Below, one piece after another: positions 21,761 through 29,000 of a stretch of 48,290 nt of DNA. The stretch's first letter is position 1, and each line of letters begins with the position of its first letter. A model generated the notes under the pieces. The model worked only from the letters and a program-made list of their open reading frames with translations, searched no databases and had not been told where the DNA came from. Where the stretch lies: assembly GCA_036504215.1 (NCBI GenBank), contig DASXVO010000027.1, positions 1 through 48,290 of the forward strand. Reading direction: 5' to 3'. The position numbers were made by a program, and so were the translations under genes. The DNA is from Vicinamibacterales bacterium (lineage in GTDB: Bacteria; Acidobacteriota; Vicinamibacteria; Vicinamibacterales; Fen-181).

Positions 21761-24235
21761 ATGGTCCTCAGAGGCTCGCCGGTCGTCGCCCTGGTCCTCT
21801 TGGTCTGCGCGCCCGGCTTGGCGGGAGCATCTGGCGCGGACGCCCACCTCAGAGGGCGTGTGATTGACGCCATCTCGCAAAGGGCCGTGGCCGGTGCGAC
21901 GCTGTCGGTCGGAGAGCGGCAACTGACTGCCGATGCCGAGGGGCGATTTGAGCTGACAATCGCAGCCGGAGAGTGGGGCGTCCGCGTCAGTGCGGCGGCC
22001 TACCTCGATTTCGAGGAGAAGGTGCGTCTGGGTGACGGCGAAACCCGGACGCTGGAGATCCTGCTGGTTCACCGGAAGGCGTACGAGGAGAACGTCGAGG
22101 TTACGGCGCCGCGGGCTGCGCCCGAGCGGCCCACCGCCATCCCGGTCGAAACCAGGCAGGTCCTGGCCGCCGCCGGAACCGCCGACAACATCTTCCACGT
22201 GTTGCAGACGCTGCCCGGCGTTGCCGCGACGGAGGAATTCGGCAGCAGGCTGTCGGTGCGTGGTGGATCGCCGGATCAGAACCTGACCATCATGGACGGT
22301 GTCGAGATCCACAATCCCTACCGCCTGTTCGGTCTGACGAGCGCGTTCAATCCCGAGACGGTCCGTCGCTTCGAGTTGACGGCCGGAGGTTTCGGAGCGG
22401 CCTATGGCGACCGGCTGTCCTCGTTGCTCATCGTCGAGAATCGACCAGGAGACACGAGCAAGGCATTCAAGGGGTCGGCGGCGCTCAGCGTGACGGACGG
22501 GAACATCGTGGCGGAAGGCAAGCTCCCCGGCGGCGCGAACGGATCCTGGCTCGCCACCGTCCGCCGCACCTACTACGACCTCGTCGCCGACCGCATTGTC
22601 GGTCAGAAGCTGCCGTCGTTCAGCGACGTGCAGGGCAAGGCCGTGTGGGAGCCGAAGGAGGGAAGCCGGCTGTCCTTCTTCACGCTGGTGAGTCGAGAGG
22701 ATACGGATGCCTCCTTCGACGGGAACGCTCCGGGCGAGCGCGGCTCCATCCTCGCAAAGGCCCGGAACGACGTCGTGTCGGCCCGGTACGAACTGCAAGT
22801 GGGGAATCGCGGCACCTCGACGACGACGGCGAGTTGGTATCAGAACGTGGACCGACTCAACTTCGACGGCAGCTTCCGGCCCGAGAATCGCCGTTCGAAC
22901 TCGGTGAACGAACAGGCGACGCCCCTGTCCTCGCTGACGCTCAGCCGTGATGTCACGGTCAAGGACTTCTCCGCCCGCCAGGAGTTCGGTCTCATCCTCC
23001 CGCGCGGACATGTCGTGGAGACGGGTTTCGACGTGCACCGCCTGATGACGGGAGTGCAGTGGGCCGCGTCGTTCGACCGCTCGCTCGTCATGGGCAACGG
23101 GTCGAGCGTGCAGGGCGGGGCGGGCCTGCCGGACTTCCTGGACTCGTGGAAGCCTGCCACACGGACGGGCGTCTGGGTGCAGGACCGCGTGCCCATCTCG
23201 AAGCGATTCACGGCCGAGCCCGGCTTGCGTGTCGACTACAGCACGTTCAACAGGAAGACCGCGATATCGCCGCGATTGTCTGCAACGCTGAAGCTCGATC
23301 GCGCGTCGCGCCTTCGGGCTTCGGGCGGTCTCTACACGCAGAGTCCGGGCTGGGAGAAGCTCCTCCAATCCGACTATTTCGTGGATATCACGCCCGGGGG
23401 CGGCGTCAATCTGGCGAACGAGCGGTCGGCGCACGCCGTGCTGTCGTACGAGCGCGATCTGTCGGCGGCCCTGCTCGTGAGGGTGGAAGGGTACTACAAG
23501 CAGTTCAGTGACATGATCGTCGGCCGCCTCGAGACCGAGGCGGAGCGGGTTGCCCGGGTGGCTCAGTACGACTTCCCGGCGAGCCTGCAGGGGAGCATTC
23601 CGCGCGATCCGATCATCACCAGCTACCCGACAAATGACGGGTCAGGCAACGCGTACGGCTTCGACGTGTTCGTCTCGCGGTCGGGGCTCGTCGGCCAGCG
23701 AGGGTTGACGGGCTGGGCCTCCTACACCTTCGGGATCGCCAATCGGACCGCGTACGGCCGGTCGTACCCGTTCGAGTACGACCGGCGGCACGCCGTGAGT
23801 CTCGTGGGCAGCTATCGATTCGGCCCGCGATTCGACATCGCCGTGACGGCGAGAGTGGCGTCCGGTTTTCCGCGCACACCCGCGGTCGGTCTCCGCGTGG
23901 CGGCGGCTGAAGACGCGCGGGGCAGACTGGTGCCGGCGCGCGACGAGACGGGAGCGCTGGTCTACACGATCGACGGCGGCGGTGTGGACAACCTGAACAC
24001 CGCACGCCTGCCGTTCTTCGCGCGAGTCGATCTCCGCGCGACGTATCGACCAGGCGGCGGCTCCGGCCGATGGGAACTCTACCTGGACGTCATCAACGTG
24101 CTCAATCGGAAGAACGCGGGCGACATCAGGAACAACCTCGACTACGATGCGACGTCCGACCGGCCGAGACTCGTCGAGGAGCGAGGCGCCGCAATCCCAC
24201 TTCTCCCGTCGTTCGGCATGCGGCTACGTTTCTAG
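21761..24235 (+). CDS. TonB-dependent receptor with carboxypeptidase-regulatory N-domain
   Basis: The 824-residue outer-membrane protein has a signal peptide (about 1-23) and a carboxypeptidase-regulatory-like beta-sandwich (about 28-105: LRGRVIDAISQRAVAGATLS). The plug domain follows (about 120-230: VLQTLPGVAATEEFGSRLSV, then RGGSPDQNLTIMDGVEIHNP), then the 22-strand barrel. It ends in MRLRF, the aromatic C-terminal signal for BAM insertion. No TonB-box consensus is obvious. Such receptors take up glycans, siderophores or cobalamin; the substrate is not readable here. No SusD-like partner is adjacent. It begins right after the decayed accessory stretch and probably marks its right edge. Confidence 0.92.
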   Translation: MVLRGSPVVALVLLVCAPGLAGASGADAHLRGRVIDAISQRAVAGATLSVGERQLTADAEGRFELTIAAGEWGVRVSAAAYLDFEEKVRLGDGETRTLEILLVHRKAYEENVEVTAPRAAPERPTAIPVETRQVLAAAGTADNIFHVLQTLPGVAATEEFGSRLSVRGGSPDQNLTIMDGVEIHNPYRLFGLTSAFNPETVRRFELTAGGFGAAYGDRLSSLLIVENRPGDTSKAFKGSAALSVTDGNIVAEGKLPGGANGSWLATVRRTYYDLVADRIVGQKLPSFSDVQGKAVWEPKEGSRLSFFTLVSREDTDASFDGNAPGERGSILAKARNDVVSARYELQVGNRGTSTTTASWYQNVDRLNFDGSFRPENRRSNSVNEQATPLSSLTLSRDVTVKDFSARQEFGLILPRGHVVETGFDVHRLMTGVQWAASFDRSLVMGNGSSVQGGAGLPDFLDSWKPATRTGVWVQDRVPISKRFTAEPGLRVDYSTFNRKTAISPRLSATLKLDRASRLRASGGLYTQSPGWEKLLQSDYFVDITPGGGVNLANERSAHAVLSYERDLSAALLVRVEGYYKQFSDMIVGRLETEAERVARVAQYDFPASLQGSIPRDPIITSYPTNDGSGNAYGFDVFVSRSGLVGQRGLTGWASYTFGIANRTAYGRSYPFEYDRRHAVSLVGSYRFGPRFDIAVTARVASGFPRTPAVGLRVAAAEDARGRLVPARDETGALVYTIDGGGVDNLNTARLPFFARVDLRATYRPGGGSGRWELYLDVINVLNRKNAGDIRNNLDYDATSDRPRLVEERGAAIPLLPSFGMRLRF

Positions 24236-24258
24236 CGCGGACGGTTCACCGGGTCGGG

Positions 24259-24264
24259 TATAAT
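24259..24264 (+). promoter_or_regulatory. -10 box upstream of the TPR gene
   Basis: A perfect TATAAT lies 24 bp after the receptor stop and 82 bp before the TPR-protein ATG. A good -35 is not visible. It suggests the TPR gene has its own promoter. Confidence 0.5.
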
Positions 24265-24346
24265 TCCAAGGTTTTCCCCCATCCGGTCCTGACGGCAGTC
24301 GGCAGGACGTGCAACCGCCGCATCGAGCGGCATCTGGTCCCAGTTC

Positions 24347-25084
24347 ATGAAGAGAACAGAACGTCATCGTTTGAAGGAAAATGAGCTTGCATCGACCGTG
24401 ACGCGTCTCCGCGAAACGTTCGAGATCTACCGCAAGCCGATCATTGCCGGCGTCGTGGCGGTTGTCGTCGTCGTCGCCGCGGTGATAGGTGTCCTCGCGT
24501 GGCGATCAGAGGCCGACAGCCAGGCGCGTGTGGGCCTCGCAGATGCCATGGCCGTCGAGCGAGCCCAGGTAGCGCCGGCACTGGCGCCGGGTGCCACGAC
24601 ACCGCCTCCGCCCGCACCGGCCGGAAGCTTCCCGAACGAGAAGGCCCGGAACGAGGCGGCCCTGGCCAAGTTCATGGCGGTCGCGACTCAGTATCCCTCG
24701 GCCGACGCCGGCATCACGGCACGCTATCACGCGGCAGCACTGCTGACCCTGCTCGGCCGTCAGAGCGATGCGCTGCAGCGTTACCAGGAAGTGATCGACC
24801 GCGCCGGATCGTCGCTCTACGGTGAGATGGCGAGGCTGGGCATCGCGGACGTCCAGGTGGCGGCGGGTCAGTGGGACAAGGCCATCGCCACTTACAAGGA
24901 GATGTCCGCGCGCAAGGACGGCAAGCTGCCGGTTGACGGCATCCTGATGCAGTTGGGCCGGGCGTACGGGGCCGCCGGGAAGCCCGTCGACGCGAAGCAG
25001 ACGTTCAAGCGAATCGCGGACGAGTTCCCGCAATCGCCCTATGCGGCCGACGCGAAGCGGGAGATGGACGCGATCAAGGGATAG
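24347..25084 (+). CDS. Membrane-anchored TPR protein (YfgM/TPR_21-like)
   Basis: The 245-residue protein has a basic N-terminus, one transmembrane helix (about 34-53: PIIAGVVAVVVVVAAVIGVLA), a Pro/Ala linker and about three TPR-like helical repeats (about 105-240, e.g. YPSADAGITARYHAAALLTL and RYQEVIDRAGSSLYGEMARL). This matches the YfgM-type ancillary subunit associated with the Sec translocon, which has a short cytoplasmic end and a periplasmic TPR domain. The usual neighbour BamB is not next to it, although a PQQ-propeller gene lies 16 kb away. It converges with the ureohydrolase gene, overlapping it by 11 bp. Confidence 0.82.
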   Translation: MKRTERHRLKENELASTVTRLRETFEIYRKPIIAGVVAVVVVVAAVIGVLAWRSEADSQARVGLADAMAVERAQVAPALAPGATTPPPPAPAGSFPNEKARNEAALAKFMAVATQYPSADAGITARYHAAALLTLLGRQSDALQRYQEVIDRAGSSLYGEMARLGIADVQVAAGQWDKAIATYKEMSARKDGKLPVDGILMQLGRAYGAAGKPVDAKQTFKRIADEFPQSPYAADAKREMDAIKG

Positions 25085-25961
25085 CGAAGCGATAGCTCAG
25101 CATCTTGTAGATGAGTTTCGCGCACAGGAAGTTCGGCGCCACCATCCCCGGCAGGGGGCACAGTTCCACGACGTCGCATCCCACGACGAGGCGTTTGCTC
25201 ATGACCGCCTTCAGCAGCGCCGTCGTCTCGTGCCACGACAGGCCGCCAGGTTCTGGCGTTCCGACGGCAGGCATGATCGCCGGGTCGAGGCCGTCGCAGT
25301 CTATCGTCACGTAGACCTGGTCGGTCAGAGTGGATACGACCCGCTCAATCCAGTCCGGGTCCCGCCGCATGTCGTGGTCCCAGAACACGTGGGTCCGCAG
25401 GCCGGGAATCGCCTGGGATTCCTCCCGGCACAGGCTTCGAATGGCGACCTGCGTGCAGGGCACGTGCTCGACGATGCGTCGCATGGCGCAGGCGTGGCTG
25501 AAGCGGCTGCCCTGGTAGGACTCGCGCATGTCGGCGTGCGCGTCGATCTGCAGCACGGAGAGGCCCGGTGTGCGGGCTGCAATCGCCTCCACGACAGGCA
25601 CGCTGAGGGAATGCTCGCCGCCCAGGATGACCAGGAACTTCCCGTGCGCCATCACCGAGGCGACGACGCGTTTGATCTCGTCGAGCGCGCCGCCCATGTC
25701 GTGGTGCGAGAGGTCCATCTCGGGCAGCGTGTAGATTCCGCGGCTGTAGGCCTCACTGGCCGTCTCCTGATCCCACAATTCGACCTGGCCGGATGCCAGC
25801 AGAATCTCGCGAGGTGCGTTGCGCGTGCCGGTGACGTAGCTCGTGGTGCGTTCGAACGGGATGGGCAGTACGACCGAGGCGCAGTCCTCGAAGCTCTGTG
25901 AGTGCTCGAAACCGCCGAAGGTCAGGGGGGCAGGGTGGTCGTAGTCAACAAGGTAGTCCAT
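25074..25961 (-). CDS. speB: Agmatinase-type ureohydrolase
   Basis: The 295-residue protein carries the binuclear-manganese motifs of arginase/agmatinase enzymes: GGEHS (114-118), DAHAD (140-144) and DCDGLDP (221-227). The end of the substrate site is GTPEPGGLSWHE. Agmatinase converts agmatine to putrescine and urea, so it would supply polyamines; guanidinobutyrase or another ureohydrolase is possible. In the third motif Cys replaces the more usual Ile (DxDxxDP is intact). The ATG at 25961 has GAGGG a few bases upstream; the longer frame to 26297 runs into the neighbouring gene and is rejected. Confidence 0.9.
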   Translation of the reverse strand: MDYLVDYDHPAPLTFGGFEHSQSFEDCASVVLPIPFERTTSYVTGTRNAPREILLASGQVELWDQETASEAYSRGIYTLPEMDLSHHDMGGALDEIKRVVASVMAHGKFLVILGGEHSLSVPVVEAIAARTPGLSVLQIDAHADMRESYQGSRFSHACAMRRIVEHVPCTQVAIRSLCREESQAIPGLRTHVFWDHDMRRDPDWIERVVSTLTDQVYVTIDCDGLDPAIMPAVGTPEPGGLSWHETTALLKAVMSKRLVVGCDVVELCPLPGMVAPNFLCAKLIYKMLSYRFAIP

Positions 25962-25991
25962 CGCGTCCCTCTTGGATCCGGAACGAAGCCA

Positions 25992-25997
25992 ATTGTA
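25992..25997 (-). promoter_or_regulatory. -10 box for the agmatinase gene
   Basis: Read on the minus strand this is TACAAT, placed 30 nt before the ATG. It lies between the stop of the surface-protein gene and the agmatinase start. The -35 is not clear. Confidence 0.4.
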
Positions 25998-26010
25998 GCC
26001 GAGACCCGCG

Positions 26011-28950
26011 TCAGAACGAGCGTCCGAGGCGGAAGTACGCCGAACTGCCACGCCGACCGGTCGTGCCATCGCGCGTCCACGCGACGCCGCCGGCCAGCGT
26101 GAGCGGAACGCTGAAGCCAGCCACGACGTCGCACGCGAACTCCGCACCGACTGCGACCTTGGCGTCATCGAGCGAGAACCGGTCGTCCCATGCGTGGCCG
26201 ACATCGGCAAAGGCCGCGCCGTGAACGGACCGCAGGAGGAGTGGAAACGTCCCCCACCCGCGGTCGACGCGCCACAGTGGTTGGCGCCACTCGACATTGC
26301 CGACGGCGATTCGCGACCCGCTGAACACCTTGTCGTCGAACCCGCGAAGCATGCTCAGTGCGCCGGAACCGAAATTGACGAGCGGGCCCGCGGGTGAGGC
26401 GCCGCCAAGATAGAACAGCCTCCGCACCGCGACGTCTCCGGAGGACCCGCCGATCCCCGCACGCGCGGCGAGCACCGAATGGCCCCGTCCCAGACGCGCG
26501 TAGCCGCGGAACTCGGCGGTGAAGGCATCGGCATTGCCATCCGCGCCGAATGCGCCGCGAACCTGCTCGCTCGTCGCCGATAGCGCCACTCCGTCTTCGA
26601 GGCTGACCGCCCGCCCGTAGGCCTTGGCGCTGCTGAAGGTCCAGGCCGACTGCATCGCGTGCCGATGATAGCTCCGCGGCTGGCCCGTGATGTTGAGCGT
26701 GTCACGTTCGACGTTGAGTGCGCTCTGCCAAATCTGGGTATGGCGCATGCGGGCGATCGGCCAGGCGACGCCCGCTTTCACATTCAGTTCTCGCAGTTCG
26801 GCGTCGGGCAACCGTATCCCGTCCTTTGCGACGTGGGCCAGGTAGGACGTCTGGTCGGACGCGGCGACGAACATCGACGGCTGCCAGCGGCCGTAGACGT
26901 ACGAGGCGTTCCAGTCTGGTCGCGCGGTATGCGGACCGGTGATCGCATCACCGCCGCCGCTGAGACGCCACAGGACGCTGGCGGTAATGAGATGACGGCC
27001 AAGAACGTCAACCCCATCCGTCCGCACGCCAAGACGGAACAAGCCGTTCGCGGCGTCGGCTCCTGGAAGCCAGGCACGTGGCAACAGCGTGGGAACCGGG
27101 GAGTAGGGCCGTTCTGTCGTCGGCTCCTCACGGAGCGTGGCCGTCGTCGTGGGACCGACCGGCCAGCCGCGACCTCCGGACGATGTCGTCCACGTGCTGG
27201 GATCCAGGGGCATCTCGAAGGCGTCGTAGCCCTCGCCGAGCGCCGAGACGAACACCAGGTGGCGGCCATCGGGCGATACGTCCGGGTACGTCGCGCCGCC
27301 CGGCACCGAGGTGACCTGGCGCACCGATGGGTGCCCGGCGGTGGCCACGGCGAAGATCTGGAACGCGCGGTCGATGTCGTCGGCTGCGAACAACACCGCC
27401 TGGCCGTCCGGGAGCCACGTGGGCGTCATGCTGCGGCCCGAGCGGGTCGAGGCCAGCACCGCCATCGCTCCGTCGTCGGGCCGGATGACAACGATCTCGG
27501 AGGGACCGCCGTCCACTCGACGTTCCGCCGCAATCCATTCGCCGTCTGGCGACCAACGCGGAGAGCCGAAGTTGGCGACGTCGGACATCGCGATCGACCA
27601 GCCGGGAGGCGTTGCGGCCGTCTGGTCGAGCGATACGCGGCCGTCGGTTGCCCGGACCACCCTGAAGAGCGCGAGGTGGCGTCGGCCTCCCGCCATCCGC
27701 ACGCATGCCAGCGCTCGGCCATCCGGGGAGACGTCGGGTTCCACGAGACGCGCGCCGTGCGTCAGGCGTCGCGTGCCGCCCGTACGAAGAGACGTCACAT
27801 AGAGGTCGCTTCGGAGCGCGACGCCATCCTCGAGCTCGAATTGATCGAAGAAGACGAGATCCCCGCTCACGCCGATGTGTGTCCCGCCCGCGCGGGTCGC
27901 GATGCGACGCGGCGTGCCTGGGCGATCCATTGCGAGAGTCATGATCGCCGGGAAGCGATCGGCATCCCGCGTGGAGTAGAGCAGTGCGCGTCCACCGGCC
28001 GCGAAGCGAGGCGCGGTGACGAAGTACCCGTGCGAGGTCAGTCGGCGGGGGATCGCTGACGGCGGCGTGGATGGTGGTGTCGAGACGGGCGTCCCGGCGT
28101 GCTGCCCGGTTCCGAAGTCGCGCCACAGCGCACCAAGGCTCTCCCCGAACGTCTGACGGAACGCCCGGCTCGCGAGGTAGGGCAGCCGCCCGGCGGTGCG
28201 CCGGCTCAGCTCACCGAGCTTGGCTTCACCGAATCGGTCGGCGAGGTACTGATAGAAGTACGCGCCAACCAGGTAGGGGCCGAGGCCGCCGGGCCACTCC
28301 ACCGCGCCGCCACTCACGCGGTCGATCGGCTCGGGACCGGTGTCGCGCATTCGGCTCCGGACTACGGCCGCCACATCACCTGAATACAGGCGTCCCTGTC
28401 CGGTCGTTCGGCTCTCCTCGAAGGTTGCGAGGCCCTCGAACTGCCACTGCGGCAGGAACAGGTTTGGAAAGACGATTGGCGCCCGGCCGACGATGCGACG
28501 GAGGACCGACGCCCAGCCGACCGATTGGTCGAACTGCAGGATGTGCATGTACTCGTGAGTGAACACGAGACGCAGCCAGTCGCTCGTGTTGCCCAGCAGG
28601 TCGGAGGAGCCAGGCCACGCGGCGTCCAGCGTAATCGTGTTGTAGGGCACCGGCGTCGCCGAGCCGCTGCTCTCGTCGTCCTGGTCGGAGAGCACGACGT
28701 GGGTGACGCGGGGCGCCTGCAATCGCACGCGAGCGGGAAGCGTCGCGTGCACCGACTCGGCGATCGCGGCCACCTGGCGGGCCAGGGCCTGCCCGCCCTG
28801 GTGATAGTAGATGCAAAAGTGAGGGGTCACGATCGTGCGGAACCGGAGCCCTGGCTGGTAGCGGGAAGCCCCCTCGGTTCTGGTGCCGCCACACGCCAGC
28901 AGTGCGAACACGACGGCGAGCAGAACCGAATGCGTCCGCCGCGCGGTCAT
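26011..28950 (-). CDS. Metallopeptidase-like domain / TolB-like propeller / beta-barrel fusion protein
   Basis: The 979-residue exported protein has three parts. Residues about 35-290 are a gluzincin-type peptidase region with HEYMH (zinc ligands His132, His136; catalytic Glu133) and the third-ligand segment EGLATFEES (Glu172). Residues about 310-620 contain WD40/PD40-like TolB propeller repeats such as VEPDVSPDGRALACVR, GSPRWSPDGEWIAAER and TYPDVSPDGRHLVFVS. Residues about 650-979 form an outer-membrane beta-barrel of the surface-antigen/BamA type (YLGGASPAGPLVNFGSGALS, MLRGFDDKVFSG) and end in Phe. The signal region MTARRTHSVLLAVVFALLAC ends in a possible lipobox (Cys20). ATG 28950 follows GAGGG; the frame is open to 29343 but overlaps mutS. 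The domain assignments are by motif. Confidence 0.85.
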   Translation of the reverse strand: MTARRTHSVLLAVVFALLACGGTRTEGASRYQPGLRFRTIVTPHFCIYYHQGGQALARQVAAIAESVHATLPARVRLQAPRVTHVVLSDQDDESSGSATPVPYNTITLDAAWPGSSDLLGNTSDWLRLVFTHEYMHILQFDQSVGWASVLRRIVGRAPIVFPNLFLPQWQFEGLATFEESRTTGQGRLYSGDVAAVVRSRMRDTGPEPIDRVSGGAVEWPGGLGPYLVGAYFYQYLADRFGEAKLGELSRRTAGRLPYLASRAFRQTFGESLGALWRDFGTGQHAGTPVSTPPSTPPSAIPRRLTSHGYFVTAPRFAAGGRALLYSTRDADRFPAIMTLAMDRPGTPRRIATRAGGTHIGVSGDLVFFDQFELEDGVALRSDLYVTSLRTGGTRRLTHGARLVEPDVSPDGRALACVRMAGGRRHLALFRVVRATDGRVSLDQTAATPPGWSIAMSDVANFGSPRWSPDGEWIAAERRVDGGPSEIVVIRPDDGAMAVLASTRSGRSMTPTWLPDGQAVLFAADDIDRAFQIFAVATAGHPSVRQVTSVPGGATYPDVSPDGRHLVFVSALGEGYDAFEMPLDPSTWTTSSGGRGWPVGPTTTATLREEPTTERPYSPVPTLLPRAWLPGADAANGLFRLGVRTDGVDVLGRHLITASVLWRLSGGGDAITGPHTARPDWNASYVYGRWQPSMFVAASDQTSYLAHVAKDGIRLPDAELRELNVKAGVAWPIARMRHTQIWQSALNVERDTLNITGQPRSYHRHAMQSAWTFSSAKAYGRAVSLEDGVALSATSEQVRGAFGADGNADAFTAEFRGYARLGRGHSVLAARAGIGGSSGDVAVRRLFYLGGASPAGPLVNFGSGALSMLRGFDDKVFSGSRIAVGNVEWRQPLWRVDRGWGTFPLLLRSVHGAAFADVGHAWDDRFSLDDAKVAVGAEFACDVVAGFSVPLTLAGGVAWTRDGTTGRRGSSAYFRLGRSF

Positions 28951-29000
28951 CAGTTGCCCTCGCGGAACATGCGGCCCAGGAAGCGAAAGCCGACCGGCCG

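Noticed and set aside
21575-23434. 619-codon open frame opposite the TonB-dependent receptor
   Set aside because: It is a shadow frame; it crosses the promoter and pseudogene region and has no domain signature.
26659-28059. 466-codon plus-strand frame opposite the peptidase/propeller protein
   Set aside because: It is a shadow of the minus-strand gene with typical Arg/His/Gly-rich composition and no motifs.
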